64,000 bases of DNA from the NCBI GenBank assembly GCA_036874045.1, contig CM072337.1, positions 4,712,001-4,776,000 on the forward strand, in the 5' to 3' direction. Within the stretch, counting starts at the first letter, position 1, and each line of letters starts with the position of its first letter. This document shows positions 1 through 9,427 of the stretch, one piece after another. The position numbers and the translations under genes were made by a program. This stretch comes from Cymodocea nodosa (lineage: Eukaryota > Streptophyta > Magnoliopsida > Alismatales > Cymodoceaceae). The notes under the pieces were generated by a model. It was not told where the DNA came from, did not search any database, and was given only the letters and a program-made list of their open reading frames with translations.

Positions 1-188
1 TGGGTACGTCCACTAATGGAGGCTTGGCTGATTGGTCCTTCACTAGGTGATCAACAAATGAGATACAAGATTCATATGTCTATGCACACACATTAGGAGC
101 CTATTTATAACTTTGAGCATCCCATGTGGTCAAAAAGACCAAAATACCCCTATGCATACAACTAATTAATTCAAGACACATATTAACA
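1..188 (-). repeat. T1 3' LTR, inner part
   Basis: Bases 1-188 match 5066-5255 nearly base for base, including the shared terminus TTAACA, and are followed at once by a polypurine tract on the minus strand. The rest of this LTR lies left of the window, so the target-site duplication partner cannot be checked. Confidence 0.85.
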
Positions 189-200
189 ATCTCCACCTTG
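189..200 (-). promoter_or_regulatory. T1 polypurine tract
   Basis: On the minus strand this reads CAAGGTGGAGAT and directly abuts the LTR tip. This is the expected plus-strand primer site for reverse transcription in copia elements. Confidence 0.7.
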
Positions 201-249
201 TCTTGAATTTACAAACTCCACCTAGAACCAAAAAATACTCCATCACAAA

Positions 250-3200
250 GACCCAAAGGGTCAGCTATAAGCAAAAACATTTAGTAAGTCCAAGCAATGC
301 TTGAACTTACTTTCAAGAATGCCTTTTGTGAACATATTAGCTAGGTTGTCATGAGTGTTGATCTTCAATATCTTCACGTGGTCTTTAGTTCTAAGAAAGT
401 GATAACGAACATCAATGTGCTTTGTCTTGTCATGAAACACATTATCTTTCGTCAAGCTGATGGTACTAAGACTGTCACAAAATATTTCTACCTTATCATA
501 TTGTAGACCAAAGTCTCCAAGTAATCCCTTCAACCAAATACCTTCTTTTATAACTTCTATCATTGCCATATACTCAGCCTCTATGGTGGATAAAGAAATT
601 ATGGCTATAAAGCAGATTTCCAATTGACAATGGAATCTACCACTGTAAAAACATATCTTGTTAAAGACCTACATTGATCAACATCACCTGCAAAATCTAA
701 ATCAAAATATCCAGCCATATTATAGTTATGTTTTACTCCATAAATCAGTCCTACATCAGACGTGCCCTTCAAGTACCTTAAGATCCTCTTCACGGCTTGC
801 CAATGACTCTTCCCTGGATTTGACATAAACCTGCTTACAACACTAAGGGAGTAAGCAAGATCTAGATGAGTACAAACCATGGCATACATAAGACTGCCAA
901 CTACCTGTGAATATGGAACTTTCTTCATGTACTCCTGTTCTAACTATGTCTGAGGTGCCATAGCAATTGATAATCATAGGTTCCTATCATAAGGCGTTCC
1001 AATGGCTTTGCTTGAAGCCATGCCAAACTTGCTTAAAATTTTCTGAACATCATTGTGCTGATGGAGAAATAACCTTCCAATATTCCTGTCACGATAAATC
1101 TCTATCCCAAGGATTTTACCTGTTGGTCCTAAATCCTTCATTGCAAATTTAGACTTCAATGTGTCTTTCAAAAACTGTATTTCATTGACATCTTTGGCTG
1201 CAATCAAGATGTCATCCACATACAAGAGCAAATAAACAAATTCATTTTCTTTAATTTGTTTAATGTAGACACATGAATTAAAATTACTACGAACAAAACC
1301 AACATCTGTAATAAAAGAATCAAATCTTTTATACCACTGCCTAGGAGACTATTTTAGGCCATACAAAGATTTCTACAATTTACAAATAAGGTTTGATTTA
1401 CTCCTTTCTGCAAAACCTATTAGTTGTTCCATCCAAATATCTTCTTCTAAATCACTATACAAAAAAGCTGTTTTCACTTCTAGTTGCTCAAGTTCTAAGT
1501 CCTTTACTGCAACAATTACCAAAAGGACTCTATTGGAGGTGTGTCTCACTACTAGTGCAAAGACTTCATTGAAGTCCACACCCTCCTTCTGTGAAAAACC
1601 TTTTGCTACCAATCTTGCCTTATATTGAATTCCATGGTTGCCTTGTGTTCCTAATTTCTTTTTCAACACCCATTTGCAACTAACAACATTCTTGTCCTTA
1701 AGATGTTTTACCAATTCTCAAGTCCTATTTTTATGCAAAGATTGAAGTTCTTCTTGCATAGCTCCCATCTAATGTATGGCTTCTGATATGCTAATAGCAG
1801 CATCAAAGCTAGGTGGATCAGCATCCTCCACCTCACTAGCTACTTGTAAGGCAAATGCAACCATATTGTTGTAACCATACCTTTGTGGAGGTTGAACATC
1901 CCTCATAGGACGATCCCTAACACACCTTGGACGTGTGTCCTCCACAAATTTGTCTCCATGGTCATCTTCCAAAATCAAACGTTGATCTGTATTACCTAGA
2001 ATAGACTGATCAGAAAACAAAGGTTGATTTAAATCAAGCTCCACCTACTCAAGAGTACTAGGTGGATCAAAAACTATTGGCTTCTCTTTCTCATGCATCA
2101 AAGAAACCTCATCAAAGGTAACATCCCTACTATGAATGACCTTCCTTGTTTGTTTATCATAAATTTTGTATCCCTTTACTCCCATACCATATCCCACAAA
2201 AATGCCTTCCTTGGCATGTGGCTCCAATTTACCATAATTCACATGGTAATAAGCAGGACATCCAAATACTTTCAACTTGGAGTAATTTACAGCTTTATCC
2301 ATCTATACCTCATAGGGAATCTTAGCATTAGATGATGATCTATTCACCAAATAGGAGGCTGTGTTAACAGCTTCAACCCAAAAATATTTTTCCAACCTAG
2401 CATGTGAGACCATACATCTAGCTCTCTCCAATAACGTCCTATTAAGACGTTCTACAACTCTATTCTGTTGTGAAGTTCTCCTAATAGTATAATGTCTAGT
2501 TATGCTTGCATCTCTACAAAAAGTGTCAAATTCATTTGGGTAGAATTCTAATCCATTATTTGTTCTTAAGTATTTTACTTTTCTCCCCACCTAGTTTTCA
2601 ACAATAGCTTTCCACTGTTTAAAGTTTGTAAAATCCTTACTTTTATGCTTCATAATGAAAACCCAAGTCATATGATTGAAATCATCAACTATGGAGAGAA
2701 AATACTTGGAACCTGCTAATGAGGGTTGTTGAGATGGTCCCCAACAATCTACATGGACGTAGTCTAACTTCTCCTTTGTGGTATATTCTGCTCTACCAAA
2801 AGAAACACATTTCTACTTCCCATAGATGCAATGCTTGCACAAATCAATATTAGTAAAAATGTGTCCATCTAACCTACCAAGTGTGCTAAGCTTCTGCATT
2901 CCCTTCAGACCCTAATGTCCTAACTTGGAATGCCAAATAGTTGACGTAGACTATTGGTTACTCATTATTGCAGTTGCTAATCCAATGATGGGCTTGCCTT
3001 GAAGAATGTACAAAGGTCCATCCTTGATTCCCTTCATCACAACTAGAGAACTCTTCAGAACGTGGAGTTTACCTTCTTCACTTGAAAAATTGAAACCCTT
3101 CTAATCGAGGGCCATCAACGAGATAAGGCTTTTGCCCAACCTGGGCACATGCCAAACATCCTCCAAGACTTTGATCATCCCATCATGCATCCTAAATCTG

Positions 3201-3330
3201 ACAGATTCAATACCTATTCTATCATAAACATCATTATCTACCAAAGTGACTTGTCCACCATCTACCTCCTCATATGTATGGAAATACTCCTTATTGGGAG
3301 TCATATGATGTGATGCATCAGAATCTAAAA
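250..3330 (-). pseudogene. T1 pol region: protease, integrase, RT, RNase H
   Basis: Decayed copia pol read right to left. Protease-like sequence lies near 3100-3330 (MTPNKEYF-type start after the active site). The integrase core is near 2300-3000 and includes an LRTNNGLEF motif for the second catalytic Asp and a QQNRVVERLNRT region for the Glu. The VFGCPAYY integrase C-terminal block is near 2045-2300. RT is near 650-1720: WVLKKK...ARLVAKGFSQ, then EVKTAFL, then LLYVDDILI with the catalytic YVDD. RNase H is near 261-640 (STIEAEYMAM, DKTKHIDVRYHF, NLANMFTK). It is broken at many points and cannot encode one protein. The family is clear; the lineage is less so. Confidence 0.85.
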
Positions 3331-3429
3331 TCCAACTCTAATCTGAGTAGGCACTACAGCAAACAGTAAGGGAAAAATCACAATCAAAACTTGAGTCTCC
3401 ATTTTCAGCAATTGTTGCATTTCCCTTAG

Positions 3430-4169
3430 TTTTCAACTTTGGGCAGTTTGCTTTCCAATGCCCCTTTTCCTTACAATAATTGCAAGTGTCTTTGAATATC
3501 TACCTTTAGATTTACTTCTATCTCTTCGCTTGTTGTCTTTTCTACTCTGTCGTCCTCTAGACTCTGAATGATGCATTGACAAGCCTAATCCCCTAGCATC
3601 ATTGTTACCATGAGTAGCCAAATGTCTCAACTCTCTAGAATGAAGACTAAATCTTACCTCCTCCAAGGTGATAGTATCTTTGCCAACCACAAAAGATTGC
3701 ATAAAGTTCTCAAATGATAGAGGAAGAGATACCAATAAGATGAGAGCAACATCCTCATCTTCCACTGTAACACTAATGTTCCTTAACTCCATGAGAATGG
3801 TATTGAGCTGATCCAAGTGTTGCTTCAATGGTGTACCTTCATTCTAAGAGAGAATAGACTTTGCTTCAACAGTAGTTTATTCGTGAGAGACTTAGTCATA
3901 TACAATATTTCCAACTAATTCCAAAGACTCAAAGGTGTATTTTCATCTACTACCTCAATAATTATTTCATTTGATAAGTATAGCAGAATTGTTGAATGTG
4001 CCTTCTCTTCTTGTTGTTCAAATTTGACAAACTTCTTGTCTAAGGTTGACTCCACATTCAAGGGAGCCCAAATACCTTTCTATTTCAGAAGTGCTTTCAT
4101 CTTAATCTGCCACAAATTGAAGTTGTTCTTGCCATTGAACTTTTCAACCTTCAAGGCTGAAGATGCCAT
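3430..4169 (-). pseudogene. T1 gag region
   Basis: The likely start is the minus-strand ATG at 4169, which opens MASSALKVEKFNGK, a normal copia Gag beginning. A UBN2-type Gag block follows near 3560-3830 (HLDQLNTILMELRNI, LLVSLPLSFENF), then a basic Arg/Lys/Ser stretch, then a CCHC zinc knuckle near 3436-3487 (CNYCKEKGHWKANC pattern). Gag would form the virus-like particle and bind element RNA. The region is broken. Confidence 0.75.
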
Positions 4170-4519
4170 GATAGTAGAACAACACAAATAACAACAAGCA
4201 AATAACTAAAAACTCAGACAACAAACAAGCACCAATTTGCTATCCCAAAGCTACACATGAATCTTGCATTTGGGGTATCCTAACAAACAAGTGCAGCAAC
4301 TAATTTCAAAGATCACTCAAACAAAGAACCCAAGAACAAAAAACAAAGAAGAGCCAAGATCACACGTGATGCCTCAAGAAACAAAAAGAATTTCAAAGAA
4401 TTTTAAAGAATTCCAAAGATCTGGTCGCCCTTGGTTATTCGTGCCACCAATGTGGAAATGACTGATGACCAAGTGCACGTTGGAAAGAAGAGCAAGATCG
4501 TGGGTGTTGAACGCAAGCA

Positions 4520-4735
4520 TTGGTCGCCGATGTTGGTCGTAGGTGATGGTTGCGGGCGATGTTGATCGCAGGCGCTAGTCGCAAGTGATGGTCGTGAGTG
4601 ATGGTCACAGGTAATGCTGATCATGGGTGATGGTCATGGGTGATGGTCGTGAGTGATGGTCGTGAGTGATGGTCGCGAGCGATGCTGATCATGGGCGCTG
4701 GTCGTGGGCGATGGTCGCGAGCGATGGTCGTGGGC
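4520..4735. repeat. GC-rich minisatellite, about 13-bp unit, in T1 leader
   Basis: A degenerate tandem array with consensus TGGTCRTGRGYGA (13 bp), clearest at 4628-4680, where successive units differ by single bases. It lies between the T1 PBS and gag start and stands out for high G+C in otherwise AT-rich DNA. Open frames on both strands here are products of the repeat and are not called as genes. Confidence 0.8.
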
Positions 4736-4759
4736 ATTGATCACAAGCACTGGTGTCAG

Positions 4760-4886
4760 GCGTTGGACGTAGGCATCGAGCGTTGGCGTCAAGTGTTGGA
4801 CACGGGCATTGGGTGCTGGCGTCGGGTGTTGGACATGGGCGTTGGGTGCTGGTGTCGAGCGCTGGATGTGAGCATTGGGCACTGGC
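4760..4886. repeat. GC-rich minisatellite, 33-bp unit, in T1 leader
   Basis: About four tandem units of 33 bp start at 4760, 4793, 4826 and 4859; the last is partial. Each has the pattern GYGTTGGACRYRGGCRT followed by a GYTGGYGTC stretch. The 33-bp period keeps frame, so translations on either strand show an 11-residue repeat rich in Pro/Thr/Ala. It adjoins the 13-bp array and may have grown from it. Confidence 0.8.
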
Positions 4887-4942
4887 AATAAATTCTTTCT
4901 TTCTTTTTTAGCAAGTCAGGTCCACGGCTAACTCCTCAAGAT

Positions 4943-4957
4943 TACTTTGATATCACT
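4943..4957 (-). promoter_or_regulatory. T1 primer binding site
   Basis: The minus strand reads AAGTGATATCAAAGTA just inside the LTR. This is a decayed form of the TGGTATCAGAGC-like site, complementary to initiator tRNA-Met, that plant copia elements use. Confidence 0.6.
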
Positions 4958-5255
4958 TGTTATGCAAAGATCAATGCGGAAAGGAGGAGCTTGGACTCAT
5001 GGAGAAGGAGAAAGAGAAATAAGAGGCAAATCACACACAAAAACAAGAGAATTTATGTGGTTCCCCAATTGGGTACGTCCACAAATGGAGGCTTGGCTGA
5101 TTGGTCATTCACTAGGTGATCAACAAATGGGATACAAGATTCATGTCTATGCACACACATTGGGAGCCTATTTATAATTTTGAGCATCCCATGTGGTCAA
5201 AAAGACCAAAATACCCCTACGCATACAACTAATTAATTCAAGACACATATTAACA
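4958..5255 (-). repeat. T1 5' LTR (298 bp)
   Basis: Runs from TGTTATGCAAAG to ATTAACA with TG...CA ends, and its outer 190 bases match window positions 1-188. The flank from 5256 (GTTATGTTAAAAACTC) aligns with the interior of the SC LTR near 14205, which shows the insertion target. Confidence 0.85.
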
Positions 5256-6275
5256 GTTATGTTAAAAACTCATATAGTTAAGTTATCTACACGTGTGTTT
5301 TTTAATGTTTTAAGTTTTCACGTGTTTTCCATGTGCACTCAGTAATGAAAATCGAAGTGTTAGATAACTGTTTGAGTTTTTATACATATGGATAGATAAT
5401 TGTTCGAGTTTTATAAAATGACTAACGAACAGATAAGTTTTCTTTATTCAGTCACGTGTTTTGCAGGTGCAAAAACTTGAAGAGTTACAGATAAGTGTTC
5501 GAGTTTTTAGAGGACTTAAAAGATAAGTGTTTGACTAAAATGATGACTTAGAAGATATTCTACAAATCTCCAAGAAGATAAAGTTTTGGTAGATCTACGA
5601 TATGAAATCGTGGAAATTCAAAATGATAATGGAGATAGTGGAAATTTCAAAATAGAGAGTGGACATAGTGGAAATTCAAAAAGATAGTGGAAATCGTGGA
5701 TAATTTGAATTTGAAATTAGTACATGAATTATGGATTAAGTGGATGAACATGTTGAACGTGAAGTCATAATTTTGACTACTATAAATAGAGAGTATGAGC
5801 TGCATTACGATCATCTCAATCTCCAATCATAATCTAAAAAACCAAGTCTGAATATTCAACTACATATCAAATCTAGAGAAATTCTCCAACATTAGAAGAA
5901 GTTTGGAATTCCAAGCAATTCAGAAAAAGGAGCTGTAAATGTAAGAAGTTTGGAAATTTGATAACTAGAGAAGAAGAGATACAGAAGCTAAACAAAAAGA
6001 AGGAATATGAGCACATGCATAAAGATTAGGTTTTATACAATTCTAAATTAGCTTAGAATAAGGACTTCATTTTCTATTTGAATTGTATATCGGACTTTAC
6101 CGTATCAAAATTGACAAAAAGGGAATTGAGTTGAAAAGAAATTGTAAATTCTTTCTTTAAAGTTTATAAAGAATAGAATTTTATTTATGAATGTTTTGTG
6201 CTCTTGTTTTATCTATTGGTAATTTAATTACTAAAGACACAATTCACCCCCTTCTTGTGATATAATGATCCTACA
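5256..6275 (+). repeat. SA 5' LTR, inner part
   Basis: Aligns with SC LTR bases from about 14205 to 15193. It shares ACACGTGTG, the block ending CACAATTCACCCCC and the TCCTACA terminus. The stretch before the end resembles the conserved C-rich 'ATTCACCCCCC' segment at the 3' edge of Sirevirus LTRs. The outer part lies on the other side of T1, left of the window. Confidence 0.8.
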
Positions 6276-6290
6276 ACTAGTATTAGAGCA
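6276..6290 (+). promoter_or_regulatory. SA primer binding site
   Basis: ACTAGTATTAGAGCA lies directly after the LTR. It is a two-base variant of the SC site ACTGGTATCAGAGCA and complementary to initiator tRNA-Met. Confidence 0.75.
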
Positions 6291-6362
6291 TAGATAAGAG
6301 CTTTCATTTCTCTATTTAGGAATCAGTTTTTCTTGTCATTTATTTAAGACCATCTGTTTAAA

Positions 6363-8480
6363 ATGGATAATACTGAAATCTTAGTTATGACTAAAGGACA
6401 GACCACTAATCGTACTCCTATGTTCGAAGGTAGCAATTACAACTACTAGAAATATAGGATGAAAGTATTCTTTCAGTCAATTGATTTCAAATTATGGCAT
6501 GTAATTAGCAATCCTATAGTGTTAGTTACGACTCCATATGATACTTGGACTTTTGATGAAAAGGAGTGAATGACACTAAATGCTAAAGGTTTAAACATCT
6601 TGTTCTGTGCTTTATCTCATGATCAATTTAACAAAGTTTTTGCATATCAAACTACATATGAGATATGGCATGCATTAGAAGTTGCTAACGAATGTATTAA
6701 CCAGGTCAAGGAATCTAAGATTAATATGTTAGTACATAAATATGAGCTTTTTAAAATGCATGAAAATGAATGTATTTCTGATATGTTTTCTCGTTTTCTT
6801 GAGATTGTAAATTCATTAAAATCTTTAGGCAAGAAATTTGAGGAAAAAGACTTGGTAAGAAAGATCCTTAGATCTTTAACTAAAATTTGGGCTCAAAAGA
6901 CAACATCAATCGAAGAGTCTAAAAATTTAAATACATATATTCTCGATGATCTCATAGGCAATCTAATAGCCTATTTAACCATAATATTATGCACTTTTTC
7001 ATTCTAAACAGCAATTTAACAGCCTATGAAGTACAATATTTAACCATCATTTAACCGTTAATATTATACACTTTTTCATTCTAAACAGCAATCTAACAGC
7101 CTATGAAGTACAATATTTAGATCTAAAAGGGAAGAATCCTAAAGGGATCTGGCTTTTGAGGTTGATAAAGTCTTAGAAGTTACTAGTGATTTTGATGATA
7201 ATTTACTGTTGTTGACTAGAAAATTTAGAAATCTGTTGAAAAAATGCAAGAACTTTGGGTCAGCAAAGACATCTAGAGATATGGAGAAGTCATTCATAAA
7301 GGACAAAATTGTATGCTACTAGTGCAACAGGCCAAGTTACTTTCAAATTGATTGTCCTCTCAACAAAGATAAGAAGAATTCAATGAGGAATTTTAGGAAT
7401 AAGAAATTTAGAAAGAGAATGGTACTTAAAGTGAAATGAGATGATTCTTCAACTTCACAAAGTGAAGAAGCAAAGGATTTGACATCAAACAATGAATCCT
7501 TATCAAAATCAGATTCAGAAGAAAATCTAACAAATCTATGCTTTATGGCGAAATCTAATGAGGTATCTTTTGATTCAAATGCTAGTTTTGATAGATTACT
7601 TGTTGAATACAATAAACTAGCTAGAAAATATAAGAAAGTAAAAATAGAAGAAAAGAACACTAGAAAAATGCTAAATGAATCTGAAAATAAGATTGATTTT
7701 CTAAACTCTACGTTGAATAAATTTAAAGAAGAAAATCAAAAACATGTATAGGTAGAAAATTGCATGTTAATTGTGAAAATTTAATTGTTGATAAAAAGAA
7801 AATGATCTGTGATGAAAAATTGAAACTGACTATTACTGATTTAAATTTAGAAATTGATATGTTAAAGATTAAGGTTTGCAATCAAAAGGTTACCTTAAGT
7901 AAATGAAATAATAGCCAGACTATAACAAATGAACTTAGTAGTAAAATATCAAATGTAGAAAAATATGGTATTAGTTTACACGATGCATCTTCTGAAAATT
8001 ATATATTACATGATGGTACTGCTAAAAATAATGTCTTTATTTCTAGTACTAAGAATAGTAAAAGAAAAACTATTCCATGTGTGATTAAAAAGGAAGATAA
8101 ATATGTGCAAATTGATAAACTAAAGTACATAAATAATAGCACATGATGCAAGAATCCTAAAAGAAATTTTCAGAAAAATTAGGCTAAGTTATTTGAGAAC
8201 TTTAATATTTTTGATCAGTTTTCTTCATATTTAAAAAATATCGGATATTGGGATCAACAATCAAATAATGTCAGAAATGAAAATTTCATCTCTAGTTTAC
8301 AAAGAGATAAATGTTTTGATAATTACAACACTAAGAGTAATAAATGCAAGAATAATTATAGAAAATAAATAAATTGAAGTTTGGAAATAGTGATTATTTT
8401 GATATGACTCCCTCTAAAATTCTTGGACCCACTCAGAAATGGGTTCCAAGAAATAAAATCTCTTAACTTTTTTGTAGGTA
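6363..8480 (+). pseudogene. SA gag region (long coiled-coil Sirevirus Gag)
   Basis: The first ATG, at 6363, opens MDNTEILVMTKGQ. A Gag core follows (LNAKGLNILFCALSHDQF, SKINMLVHKYELFKMHENE, FSRFLEIVNSLKSLGKKF, LVRKILRSL), diagnostic of the SIRE/Maximus type. A CCHC-like knuckle is near 7310-7350, then Ser/Glu-rich and Lys/Glu-rich coiled-coil sequence as in SC gag 16200-16950. It contains inserted gypsy LTR tips (see 6974-7087). It is much decayed. Confidence 0.8.
6974..7087 (-). repeat. Two tiny gypsy LTR tips inside SA gag
   Basis: Two stretches, about 6974-7010 and 7041-7087, each end in ATTATRCACTTTTTCATTC then TAAACA. This matches the outer edge of the gypsy LTR in minus orientation (compare 24481-24526 and 63040-63085). 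They are separated and followed by near-identical 32-bp pieces of gag, so the whole is a tandem duplication of LTR-tip plus gag segment. It is not a complete element and has no LTR body. Confidence 0.7.
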
Positions 8481-8489
8481 TACAAATAA

Positions 8490-9427
8490 AAATGGAAAAT
8501 GGACAGTAGAGCATCCAGCCACATGATTGGAGATATACGATTACTTATAGAAGTAACAAAGACAAAGAATGGACAAGTTACTTTTGGAAATAAAAGTAAA
8601 ATAAGCATCCTTGGGTTTGGCAAGGTTCGAGTAACTAAAAAGTGTTTTATAAATGATGTCTTATTAGTAGAAAACTTAGGTTTTAATTTATTAAGTGTCC
8701 TTGTCTTAATGAAGTTTTACAGAGTAATTTTTGAAAAAGATTCCTGTAAAATTATGGACATGTATACAAACGAAATTTTATTCACTACATATAAGAAATG
8801 ATTCGTTTGTATTCTAAATTTTCTTTTTGATATTATTAAAGACAATGCTTGCTTAATTGCAAAATCGGATGAAGTTATTTTATGGCATAGAAGGCTAAGA
8901 CACTCAAACTTAAAATTATTACAAAAGCTGTCTAAAAAGAATCTGGTTAGAGGTTTACCTAGTATTAAGTACTCAAAAGAGTTTATGTGTGATGCATGTC
9001 AACTAGGTAAATTACATAAAACATCCTTTAAAAGTTTAAATGAAATAACAAGCAAAAGAGTATTAGAACTAGTGTATATGGATTTATTTGGACCTACTAG
9101 GACAACCAGTCTAGGAGGTAAATATTATGCTTTTGTACTAATTGATGACTATTCTAGGCTTACTTGGGTTTATTTTCTAGCTAATAAAATTAAAGTTTTT
9201 GAAATATTTAAGATATTCTATAATAAAGTTTAGAATGAGCAAAATGTTAAAATTCAAAAACTTAGGAGTGATCATGGTATAGAATTTGATAATGATGAAA
9301 TGGACATCTTTCGTGAAGATTTAGGCATAGATCATAGGTATTCATTTCCAAGAGCTCCTTCACAAAATGTGATAGTAGAACGTAAAAACAGATCACTTCA
9401 AGAAATGTCCAAAACTATGTTAAATGA
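8490..9427 (+). pseudogene. SA pol region: protease and integrase
   Basis: Near 8500 a decayed aspartic-protease motif (DSRASSHMIGD-like) opens pol, followed by VTFGNKSKISILGFG. The integrase zinc-binding region (HSNLKLL ... CDACQLGKLHKTSF) is near 8900-9030. The catalytic core (MDLFGPTRTTSLGGKYYAFVL, then RSDHG) spans about 9070-9400. It is colinear with SC 17337-18258. The frame is broken repeatedly. SA sequence stops in a run shared with the neighbouring gypsy LTR. Confidence 0.8.

Larger units (their letters stand above)
1..5255 (-). mobile_element. T1: Ty1/copia LTR retrotransposon, Tork-like, cut by window start
   Basis: A minus-strand copia element in the order LTR, leader, gag, protease, integrase, reverse transcriptase, RNase H, polypurine tract, LTR. 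The right LTR is whole (298 bp). The left LTR is only its inner 188 bases because the window begins inside it. The copia order (integrase before RT) is seen directly. Tork-lineage placement is an inference from the gag and RT style (KVPYSQVVGSLMYAM-type RT/RNase H bridge). The outer right flank is Sirevirus LTR sequence, so T1 landed in the LTR of SA. It is broken, with roughly fifteen or more lesions in coding sequence. Its LTRs look similar, but too little of the left one is visible for dating. Confidence 0.85.
5256..9427 (+). mobile_element. SA: Sirevirus-type Ty1/copia element, left part
   Basis: A plus-strand element with the remainder of a 5' LTR, a tRNA-Met PBS, a long coiled-coil gag, protease and integrase. 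It is colinear with SC (14006-22799) and clearly the same family. Its LTR hosts T1. It passes into a gypsy LTR at 9420-9427. More SA pol lies at 46634-46755 and 60016-60220, on the far side of the gypsy block and around SB. It is heavily broken (well over fifteen lesions) and is the oldest layer recognisable in the window. Confidence 0.8.

Noticed and set aside
4403-4891. Open frames on both strands with Pro/Thr and Trp/Gly repeats
   Set aside because: Produced by the 13-bp and 33-bp minisatellites, which lack stops by composition; both strands are open, as expected from repeats.
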